DNA of 5,670 nt, taken from positions 1 through 5,670 of the forward strand of contig DCVO01000087.1 of NCBI GenBank assembly GCA_002327405.1, written 5' to 3'. This DNA comes from Thiobacillus sp. UBA2186 (GTDB taxonomy: Bacteria > Pseudomonadota > Gammaproteobacteria > Burkholderiales > Thiobacillaceae). Positions 1 to 5,670 of the stretch are shown here, in pieces; position 1 is the first letter of the stretch, and each line of letters opens with the position of its first letter. Made by a program: the position numbers and the translations under genes. The notes under the pieces were generated by a model. That model was given only the letters and a program-made list of their open reading frames with translations. It was not told where the DNA came from and did no database searches.

Positions 1-627
1 GCTACGAAGGGCAGGGGCCGGAGCATTCCTCGGGCAGGATCGAGCGTTTCATGCAGCTCTCGGCGCAGAGCAACTGGCAGGTATGCGTGCCCACGCTGCC
101 GTCGCAGATTTTCCACCTGCTCAGGCGCCAGATCGTGCGCCCGGTCAGGAAGCCGCTGGTGGCGTTCACGCCCAAGAGCCTGCTCAGGCATCCGCAGGCG
201 GTGTCGTCCCTGGCCGACCTGGCTGAAGGCGGGTTCCAGGCCGTGATCGACGACCCTTCGGCACCGCGCGAAGCCAGGCGCGTGGTGGTGTGTACGGGCA
301 AGCTGTATTACGAACTCAACGCAGCGCGCGGCGAACGCCGCGATGTGGCGCTGGTGCGCATCGAACAGCTCTATCCCTTTCCCGAGGACCGGCTGAGCGA
401 AGTGCTGGCAGCCTACCCCCGGGCGGAAACCTCCATATGGGCGCAGGAAGAACCGATGAACCAGGGCGCCTGGTATTCCATCTGGCACCACTTGAACCGT
501 TGCGTGCCCGACGACAGAAGATTCCGTTATGTGGGGCGCGAGGCCGCCGCCGCGCCGGCTTCCGGCTATCCTTCGCGCCACAAGGCGGAGCAGGCGGAAG
601 TCATCAAACATGCACTTGGAACGGCAG

Positions 628-638
<11 letters not shown>
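1..638 (+). CDS. sucA: 2-oxoglutarate dehydrogenase E1 component, C-terminal part (5' end outside window)
   Basis: This is the C-terminal 211 codons of the thiamine-diphosphate E1 subunit of the 2-oxoglutarate dehydrogenase complex, which decarboxylates 2-oxoglutarate and transfers the succinyl group to the E2 lipoyl arm (cytoplasmic, TCA cycle). The reading frame is already open at base 3. It begins with YEGQGPEHSS, the conserved segment of the transketolase-like pyrimidine-binding domain, followed by PKSLLRHP. It then shows the C-terminal domain landmarks VVVCTGKLYYEL, ALVRIEQLYPFPEDRL, QEEPMNQGAW and a GREAAAAPASGYPSRH segment, in the family's usual order. The C-terminus is normal in length and composition. 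The stop codon (636-638) overlaps the sucB start by 11 bases, which suggests translational coupling. The start codon, promoter and N-terminal domains lie upstream of the window. Identification is by recalled family motifs and is very secure. Confidence 0.97.
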
Positions 639-1770
<1,132 letters not shown>

Positions 1771-1795
1771 GCAGGGTTTGGGCGGCACCAGGCAC

Positions 1796-1824
1796 TTTAA
1801 CAAACTACGTCAATGACGTATAAT
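1796..1824 (+). promoter_or_regulatory. Predicted sigma70 promoter of the higB2-higA2 operon
   Basis: TTTAAC (1796-1801) and a perfect TATAAT (1819-1824) are separated by exactly 17 bases. The expected start of transcription is about 1831, which is inside or at the toxin start codon (ATG 1829-1831). It lies 26 bases after the sucB stop, and no intrinsic terminator is visible between them, so read-through from sucAB is also possible. Assigned by eye from consensus only. Confidence 0.6.
1806..1820. promoter_or_regulatory. Palindromic operator candidate for HigA2 autorepression
   Basis: The 15-base sequence TACGTCAATGACGTA is a perfect inverted repeat (7-base arms around a single A). It occupies the spacer of the predicted promoter and enters the TATAAT box, where a bound repressor would block RNA polymerase. 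Antitoxins of this type usually repress their own operon through such sites. The assignment to HigA2 is inferred from position. Confidence 0.55.
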
Positions 1825-1828
1825 GCAA

Positions 1829-2143
1829 ATGTACACCGTAGCTGAAACTGAAATATTCGCAGCCGATGCCAGAACCCTCTGGTCCGAGGAAGAACGGCTC
1901 GAATTCATCAGTTGGATTGCGGCCAACCCGCTGTCCGGGGAAGTCATCCCCGGCTCAGGAGGCTGCCGCAAGGTGCGCTGGGCTCGATCCGGGATGGGCA
2001 AGCGTGGCGGGGTGCGGATAATTTATTTCAACCGGCTGGAGAATGGCGTGATCTGGTTATTGGTGATCTATGCCAAAGCGGTGCGGGAAAACATTCCGGC
2101 ACATCTTCTAAAGGCCATTAAAGAGGAACTTGATCATGACTGA
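1829..2143 (+). CDS. higB2: HigB2-type (RelE-superfamily) mRNA interferase toxin
   Basis: Predicted type II toxin of 104 residues, resembling the HigB2/RelE-like family that cleaves mRNA on the ribosome. The hallmark basic segment CRKVRWARSGMGKRGG runs from residue 46, followed by VRIIYF and then WLLVIYAKAVREN, closely parallel to the Vibrio cholerae HigB2 pattern (RKIR..KGKGKRGG.RIIYY). An N-terminal helix-rich part contains LWSEEERLEFISWIAANPLSG. Two ATGs are available, 1823 and 1829. I prefer 1829 because 1823 lies inside the predicted TATAAT box. No Shine-Dalgarno precedes either, so translation may be leaderless or rely on read-through RNA from sucAB. The 3' end overlaps the antitoxin start by 8 bases. 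The toxin-first order is typical of hig loci. Catalytic activity is inferred, not shown. Confidence 0.9.
   Translation: MYTVAETEIFAADARTLWSEEERLEFISWIAANPLSGEVIPGSGGCRKVRWARSGMGKRGGVRIIYFNRLENGVIWLLVIYAKAVRENIPAHLLKAIKEELDHD
2122..2127 (+). promoter_or_regulatory. Ribosome binding site of higA2 inside the toxin gene
   Basis: AGAGGA lies 8 bases before ATG 2136. It favours that start over the in-frame TTG at 2130. The contrast with the toxin, which has no visible Shine-Dalgarno, would favour antitoxin synthesis. Confidence 0.65.
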
Positions 2144-2426
2144 CAAAACCATGAGCGGTGCAGAACTTGGTCAGAAACTGCTGGATTCCGTGCGCCAGAT
2201 GAAAACCGGTAAAACGGCGCGCACCACACGCGTCGAGCTTGGCGAGGTAGTGCGGGCACGCCACGCGGTCGGCTGCACCCAAGCTGAATTTGCCGCGCTT
2301 TTAGGGGTGTCTGTGCGCACCCTGCAGGAATGGGAGCAAGGTCGCCGGGAGCCGACCGGCGCGGCACGCACGCTGTTACGGATCGCGATTAAATCTCCCG
2401 AAGCTTTGCGCGCCCTGGCGGCATAA
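2136..2426 (+). CDS. higA2: HigA2/NadS-type XRE-family antitoxin
   Basis: DNA-binding antitoxin of 96 residues, partner of the HigB2-type toxin just upstream. Residues 1-35 form a variable N-terminal segment that probably wraps the toxin. A Cro/C1 helix-turn-helix follows, with TQAEFAALLGVSVRTLQEWE at about residues 48-67, then QGRREPTGAARTLLRIA and a short C-terminal helix. This is the order seen in HigA2 (N-terminal neutralising arm, C-terminal HTH), the reverse of many antitoxins. It should neutralise the toxin by direct binding and repress the operon at the palindrome 1806-1820. The start is fixed by AGAGGA at 2122-2127; an upstream TTG (2130) would add two residues. It overlaps the toxin gene by 8 bases (ATG inside the toxin's final codons). 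The family is secure; the operator target is inferred. Confidence 0.9.
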   Translation: MTDKTMSGAELGQKLLDSVRQMKTGKTARTTRVELGEVVRARHAVGCTQAEFAALLGVSVRTLQEWEQGRREPTGAARTLLRIAIKSPEALRALAA

Positions 2427-2446
2427 ACACGCTATTTCCCCGGTGA

Positions 2447-2503
2447 CGGCGCATTGCGCTCAACCCGGAATACGCTGGCCACCTGACTGAGAAAATCAAA
2501 TGA
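2447..2503 (+). other. Open remnant frame ending in an ATGA overlap with the next gene
   Basis: Between higA2 and the next gene, a frame open from a stop at 2444-2446 reads RRIALNPEYAGHLTEKIK and ends in TGA at 2501-2503, sharing ATGA with the following start codon. The peptide looks protein-like, and the 4-base overlap is typical of a real upstream gene in an operon. There is no start codon of the usual kind, so it may be the last 18 codons of a lost partner gene. I cannot assign it to a family, and chance is possible. Confidence 0.3.
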
Positions 2504-2841
2504 ATACCGTAACGCTTTGTATCGAATCGCGCGATGAAACTTCCGCCCGGGCGCTGCGCGCATTTGGCGGCAAGGCGCAGGGCGCATACATCAGTTTCGA
2601 ATCGCCCGAACTCGTCTGGAAAGTCCTGACCGCAAAGCGCTGGGAACTCCTGCATGCGCTGACCGGCGCAGGACCGGTCTCCATCCGCGAAGCCGCGCGC
2701 CGCGTCGGGCGCGACGTCAAGGCAGTGCACGGCGACATCAAGGCTCTGCTCATGGCCGGAATCCTGGACAAAACGGAAGACGGGAAAATCATTTTCCCCT
2801 ACGACGCCGTGCACGTCGATTTCATGCTGAAGGCAGCGTAG
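2500..2841 (+). CDS. HVO_A0114-family (COG4190) winged-helix DNA-binding protein, probable orphan antitoxin
   Basis: A 113-residue predicted transcriptional regulator. The N-terminal third (about 1-39) contains AYISFESPELVWKVL, a segment typical of this family just before the DNA-binding part. Residues about 40-107 form a winged helix: KRWELLHALTGAGPVSIREA, then ARRVGRDVKAVHGDIKALLM with the recognition helix, then GILDKTEDGKIIFPYDAVHV as wing and tail. Proteins of this family often sit beside a small TumE/DUF6516-type toxin gene and are regarded as its antitoxin. No such toxin is visible on either side here: upstream is the higA2 stop plus 73 bases, downstream is a repeat and then higB. It may be an orphan antitoxin or a regulator. 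Start ATG 2500 is the first available; the only ribosome-binding hint is TGAGAA 8-13 bases upstream. The family match is good; the role is inferred. Confidence 0.8.
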   Translation: MNTVTLCIESRDETSARALRAFGGKAQGAYISFESPELVWKVLTAKRWELLHALTGAGPVSIREAARRVGRDVKAVHGDIKALLMAGILDKTEDGKIIFPYDAVHVDFMLKAA

Positions 2842-2860
2842 TTTTGTGGATCGCGGCTGG

Positions 2861-2905
2861 AGGAAACCGTGGTCTGTCCCTGATTGAGCGCACCTGATTG
2901 AGCGC
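2861..2905 (+). repeat. Dispersed repeat, copy A (5' of higBA)
   Basis: Contains the core AAACCGTGGTCTGTCCC. Its first 26 bases (2861-2886) are identical to copy B (3689-3714). After the core come two 12-base units CTGATTGAGCGC (2880-2891 and 2894-2905, period 14), and a third partial CTGATTGA at 2914-2921 runs into the higBA -35 box. I recall this core as common beside RAYT transposase genes in Proteobacteria; that link is from memory and from copies B and C flanking such a gene here. Confidence 0.75.
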
Positions 2906-2917
2906 AGCTCTTGCTGA

Positions 2918-2946
2918 TTGACATATAACGCAATACGTTATATGTT
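2918..2946 (+). promoter_or_regulatory. Predicted promoter of the higBA operon
   Basis: A perfect TTGACA (2918-2923) is followed 17 bases later by TATGTT (2941-2946). TATATG at 2939-2944 is an alternative with a 15-base spacer. With the 17-base layout, the expected +1 is A2953, which is the A of the higB ATG, giving a leaderless toxin message. The -35 box uses the last bases of the repeat-derived CTGATTGA unit. Confidence 0.65.
2921..2945. promoter_or_regulatory. HigA operator candidate (10-5-10 inverted repeat)
   Basis: ACATATAACG (2921-2930) and CGTTATATGT (2936-2945) are perfect reverse complements separated by CAATA. The palindrome fills the -35/-10 spacer and both box edges, the classical position for HigA autorepression. 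Its centre (ACG-CAATA-CGT) resembles that of the higB2 operator (ACG-TCAATGA-CGT). Confidence 0.7.
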
Positions 2947-2952
2947 TTGCAT

Positions 2953-3231
2953 ATGATCCAGTCCTTCAAATGCGCGGACACACAGGCGCTTTTTGCCGGC
3001 CAGGCCGTGCGCCGCTTCGTGAACATCCGGACGGCCGCGGAGCGTAAGTTGCAGATGCTGCATCGAGCCGTGCGTATCGAGGATTTGCGCGCGCCGCCGC
3101 AAAACAGGCTGGAAAAGTTGAAAGGCAATCTCAAGGGCAGGTGGAGCATACGCATTAACGACCAATGGCGAGTCTGCTTCCGCTTCGGGGACGGAAACGC
3201 TTTTGATGTCGAGATTGTCGATTACCACTGA
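2953..3231 (+). CDS. higB: HigB-family mRNA interferase toxin
   Basis: Toxin of the classical type II HigBA system, a RelE-fold ribosome-dependent mRNA endonuclease. The 92-residue product is full length for the family. It opens with MIQSFK and carries the signature C-terminal half, LEKLKGNLKGRWSIRINDQW followed by RVCFRFGDGNAFDVEIVDYH, which is the near-invariant ending of HigB proteins. I chose ATG 2953; the in-frame TTG at 2947 would add two residues but lies over the -10 region. No Shine-Dalgarno is present, and the predicted +1 coincides with the A of the ATG. The stop codon is immediately followed by the ATG at 3232 in the higA frame. The gene and its partner lie between two direct copies of a dispersed repeat, which suggests arrival or amplification as a unit. 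No disabling mutation is visible. Confidence 0.95.
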   Translation: MIQSFKCADTQALFAGQAVRRFVNIRTAAERKLQMLHRAVRIEDLRAPPQNRLEKLKGNLKGRWSIRINDQWRVCFRFGDGNAFDVEIVDYH

Positions 3232-3233
3232 AT

Positions 3234-3237
3234 GGAG
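3234..3237 (+). promoter_or_regulatory. Ribosome binding site deciding the higA start
   Basis: GGAG lies 6 bases before ATG 3244 and 3 before ATG 3241. The upstream ATG at 3232 has no Shine-Dalgarno and itself overlaps this element. This favours 3244. Confidence 0.55.
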
Positions 3238-3243
3238 ACCATG

Positions 3244-3552
3244 ATGGCTATTGTGAATGGAATGCGCCCGATTCATCCGGGCGAGGTGTTGCGGGAAGAG
3301 TTCATGATCCCGCTGGGACTTTCCGCCAATGCTCTGGCGATCGCCCTGCGCGTGCCCGCCCCGCGCATCAACGATATCGCACGCGAACGCCGCGCAATCA
3401 CGGCGGACACGGCCTTGCGCCTGGCGCGCTACTTCGGCACCAGCGCGGAATTCTGGCTGGGTTTGCAGTCCGATTTCGACATGAAGATCGCGCAGGTCGA
3501 GATAGGCGAGCGGATCAATCAGGACATCACACCCATGCCGCACGCGGCATGA
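3244..3552 (+). CDS. higA: HigA-family XRE antitoxin
   Basis: Antitoxin partner of the HigB immediately upstream, about 102 residues. It shows the family hallmarks in order: RPIHPGEVLREEFMIPLGLS, then the helix-turn-helix ALAIALRVPAPRINDIAR, then RRAITADTALRLARYFGTSA and EFWLGLQSDFDM, and a C-terminal tail. It should bind and silence HigB and, as a dimer, repress the operon at the 2921-2945 palindrome. The start was chosen at 3244 for GGAG spacing; in-frame ATGs at 3241 and 3232 (adding one or four residues) are possible, the latter directly abutting the toxin stop codon. Downstream, 3553-3688 holds no obvious terminator, only a weak AT-rich inverted pair (ATTTTC 3591-3596, GAAAAT 3605-3610). 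The HTH looks intact, so the pair is probably functional. Confidence 0.95.
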   Translation: MAIVNGMRPIHPGEVLREEFMIPLGLSANALAIALRVPAPRINDIARERRAITADTALRLARYFGTSAEFWLGLQSDFDMKIAQVEIGERINQDITPMPHAA

Positions 3553-3688
3553 CAGGGAAAAGGAAGGGCCGACTTAAAGGGGATCGATTTATTTTCTTGC
3601 CGGTGAAAATTGATCAAGCCTTTAGTGCTGGATTTTCAGTGGGAGGGACTTCCTTATCCGCCGGCGCTTGAACTAGAGGCAGACTTTC

Positions 3689-3731
3689 AGGAAACCGTGG
3701 TCTGTCCCTGATTGTTCCGCTGATTGTTCCG
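3689..3731 (+). repeat. Dispersed repeat, copy B (abutting the transposase break)
   Basis: The first 26 bases (3689-3714) are identical to copy A, including AAACCGTGGTCTGTCCC. They run into two tandem 12-base units CTGATTGTTCCG (3708-3719, 3720-3731). The end of the second unit is exactly where transposase homology begins, so the repeat probably marks the deletion or insertion junction. Confidence 0.75.
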
Positions 3732-4255
3732 CAGCCGAACGACCCGAAGCGCCAGGCACCTTGATGAAGGCGTTGGGACAGCGTTACGTGCAGTATGTCA
3801 ACCGTACCTGTCGGCGCAGCGGCACATTGTGGGAAGGGCGTTACCGCTCTTGCCTCACCCAGGAAGAAAGCTATCTGCTGGCGTGTCAGCGGTACATCGA
3901 ATTGAATCCCGTGCGGGCGGGCATGGTCGAGCACCCGGCGGAATATCGCTGGTCGAGTTACCGGAGCAACGCGCAAGGCGAGCCTGATTCGTTATTGAAA
4001 CCGCATTCGCTATACCAAGCACTTGGTAAGGATGCGGCGAGCCGCGCAGTGGCGTATCGTGAATTGTTTCGATACGAATTGGAGCCGGGCTTGGTCGATG
4101 AAATCCGCCGTGCAACGAACGGAAATTATGCGCTTGGAAATGCGGCCTTCGCGGCACAGGTATCAACGGCTTTGGGGCGGCGTGCCGTGCCCGGAAAGTC
4201 GGGAAGGCCACGTCGAGCGGTGGAGCCAGAAACGGGGGAATTGTTTGGTGAATGA
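3731..4255 (+). pseudogene. REP-associated tyrosine transposase (RAYT, Y1_Tnp/COG1943), N-terminus deleted
   Basis: Remnant of a RAYT, a single-strand DNA transposase related to the IS200/IS605 TnpA and linked with spread of short palindromic repeats. About 174 codons remain. From base 3731 the frame reads ERPEAPGTLMKALGQRYVQY, then RSGTLWEGRYRSCL, the family signature YIELNPVRAGMVE (about residues 55-67 of the fragment), AEYRWSSY, and a C-terminal region with GNYALGNAAF and LGRRAVPGKSGRPRR. The helix that normally carries the catalytic tyrosine (QRYVQYVNR) is kept. The first roughly 80 residues, including the HUH metal-binding motif, are missing; upstream sequence is repeat copy B instead. 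TTG 3761 or ATG 3764 could still start a product of about 164 residues, but it could not be an active transposase. Repeat copy C begins 4 bases after the stop codon, so repeats bracket the fragment. Confidence 0.9.
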
Positions 4256-4258
4256 GAT

Positions 4259-4301
4259 AAACCGTGGTCTGTCCCCTGTTGTTACTCGTCCTGATTGTTC
4301 A
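4259..4301 (+). repeat. Dispersed repeat, copy C (3' of the transposase remnant)
   Basis: AAACCGTGGTCTGTCCC (4259-4275) matches copies A and B exactly. The tail is more diverged: CTGTTGTTACTCGT and then CTGATTGTTC (4291-4300), apparently two degenerate tandem units. It starts 4 bases after the transposase stop and has the same orientation as A and B. Confidence 0.7.
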
Positions 4302-4641
4302 GCACCATTATCGTGATGGGGTGCCACGTGGACGGCTATCTTCTTCTAAAGAACGGGTTGGAGCTTGCCTGCACACAACATCCAGCAAAACATCCATCAT
4401 TTCTTTCGTTATAGGGCCTTTTGCAGGCGTAAGACACGCATTTTATCTGTGACGCTTTGGGTTTCTTCAGCAATTTCAATATCGACTCTTCGCACTTAGC
4501 GATGTCTTCAAACGCAGCTTCCGATGGAAGAACAGAGCCGGCTCTCATTATGATGACGAGTATGTGAATGCTGTATGTCGTTGATGGCTGTTCCCCAATG
4601 CAGCATCTTCGGGCTCTTGTTTCTGGTGCAGCAAATAAACA
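4276..4641. other. Low-GC intergenic stretch with no convincing gene
   Basis: This stretch is visibly less GC-rich than the flanking genes, and no frame gives a recognisable protein. It contains the tail of repeat copy C, a small imperfect hairpin at 4302-4324 (GCACC pairing with GGTGC, with CCAT/ATGG inside), and a minus-strand frame that could encode 70 residues from ATG 4548 down to 4336. I read it as decayed DNA at the edge of the accessory region. Confidence 0.55.
4336..4548 (-). CDS. Possible small cysteine-containing hypothetical protein (weak)
   Basis: A 70-residue frame on the minus strand reads MRAGSVLPSEAAFEDIAKCE, then a helix-like ESILKLLKKPKASQIK and a Cys-rich tail with CVSYACKRPYNE and GCFAGCC. 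It is not the shadow of another gene, since no plus-strand gene is supported here, and its lysine-rich composition is plausible for a small protein. However, no Shine-Dalgarno precedes ATG 4548, the frame stays open upstream of it, and I recognise no family. It could be a chance frame or the 3' part of a decayed gene. Confidence 0.2.
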   Translation of the reverse strand: MRAGSVLPSEAAFEDIAKCEESILKLLKKPKASQIKCVSYACKRPYNERNDGCFAGCCVQASSNPFFRRR

Positions 4642-4670
4642 TTGTTGCCGGTTGGTTAAACCGGTATAGT
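4642..4670 (+). promoter_or_regulatory. Predicted promoter of the rhlE-type gene
   Basis: TTGTTG (4642-4647) and TATAGT (4665-4670) are separated by 17 bases. The expected +1 is near 4677, leaving a leader of about 128 bases. Assigned by consensus only; the -35 match is weak and the -10 match is 5 of 6. Confidence 0.5.
4648..4664. promoter_or_regulatory. Inverted repeat in the rhlE promoter spacer
   Basis: CCGGTT (4648-4653) and AACCGG (4659-4664) form a perfect 6-base inverted repeat around GGTTA, filling the spacer exactly between the -35 and -10 boxes. It could be a repressor site; no regulator can be named. Confidence 0.4.
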
Positions 4671-4676
4671 GCGCGC

Positions 4677-4804
4677 ACCCGCAGGCCCAGCCAATCGGCC
4701 GCGGTTCTCTGAAACACGATCGCTTCGATCCTTTTTCGTCTGCCTCGATTGGTGTTGCCAACGCTTTGATTAAAGCAGCGCAACAGGCCGTCGCAGGAAA
4801 CTTA
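4677..4804 (+). promoter_or_regulatory. Long 5' leader of the DEAD-box helicase gene
   Basis: About 128 bases lie between the predicted +1 and the ATG. The stretch is free of stops in the rhlE frame from 4670 to the ATG but has no ATG or GTG in that frame. The ribosome binding site AGGAAA (4795-4800) ends 4 bases before ATG 4805 (AGGA core 6 bases away) and fixes that start. Long leaders are known for some cold-inducible RNA helicase genes; no specific riboregulator is recognised here. Confidence 0.4.

Positions 4805-5670
<866 letters not shown>

Noticed and set aside
2389..3543. Minus-strand open frames opposite the orphan regulator and higBA
   Set aside because: The plus-strand genes carry clear family motifs, and the antisense products show none.
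3582..3615. Possible intrinsic terminator after higA (GATC and ATTTTC/GAAAAT pairs)
   Set aside because: The stem is short, AT-rich and interrupted, with no following T-run, so it is not convincing as a terminator.
2861..4301. CRISPR array made of the three repeat copies
   Set aside because: The copies are about 800 and 550 bases apart, with genes between them instead of uniform spacers, and no cas genes are present.

Overview
The window looks like a chromosomal segment of a GC-rich proteobacterium, most likely a betaproteobacterium. This is an inference from the resemblance of the SucA, SucB and RhlE proteins and of the repeat/transposase remnants; no rRNA or other marker gene is present to fix the taxon. 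Two housekeeping blocks flank a central accessory region of about 3 kb.

Left block (1-1770): the 3' end of sucA (2-oxoglutarate dehydrogenase E1) overlaps a complete sucB (E2, dihydrolipoyl succinyltransferase). SucB has a lipoyl domain and an intact catalytic core, but I see no peripheral subunit (E3)-binding domain between them, only a Pro/Ala/Glu/Lys-rich linker. The expected E3 gene (lpd) does not follow.

Central block (1771-4640): a toxin-antitoxin cluster begins within 60 bases of the sucB stop. It holds (i) a HigB2/HigA2-type pair; (ii) an orphan winged-helix protein of the HVO_A0114/COG4190 type, which usually looks like an antitoxin and here has no intact toxin partner; and (iii) a classical HigB/HigA pair. 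Both toxin-first operons have a palindrome laid over their core promoter, and the predicted +1 falls on or beside the toxin start codon, with no visible Shine-Dalgarno. This suggests autorepressed operons with leaderless or nearly leaderless toxin translation. Three copies of a short repeat (core AAACCGTGGTCTGTCCC plus a variable tandem CTGATTG unit) lie in the same orientation. Copies A and B bracket higBA, and copies B and C bracket a REP-associated tyrosine transposase (RAYT) that has lost its N-terminal half, including the HUH active site. Between 4276 and 4640 there is lower-GC, apparently degenerate DNA with no convincing gene.

Right block (4642-5670): a probable promoter carrying an inverted repeat, a leader of about 128 bases, and the first 288 codons of an rhlE-type DEAD-box RNA helicase that runs off the window.

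Overall, a stacked addiction-module island and RAYT/repeat debris sit between a TCA-cycle operon and an RNA helicase gene. I do not see a clearly new multi-gene system. The points most worth checking are the SucB architecture, the promoter layout shared by the two TA operons, the orphan antitoxin, and the repeats bracketing higBA and abutting the transposase break.
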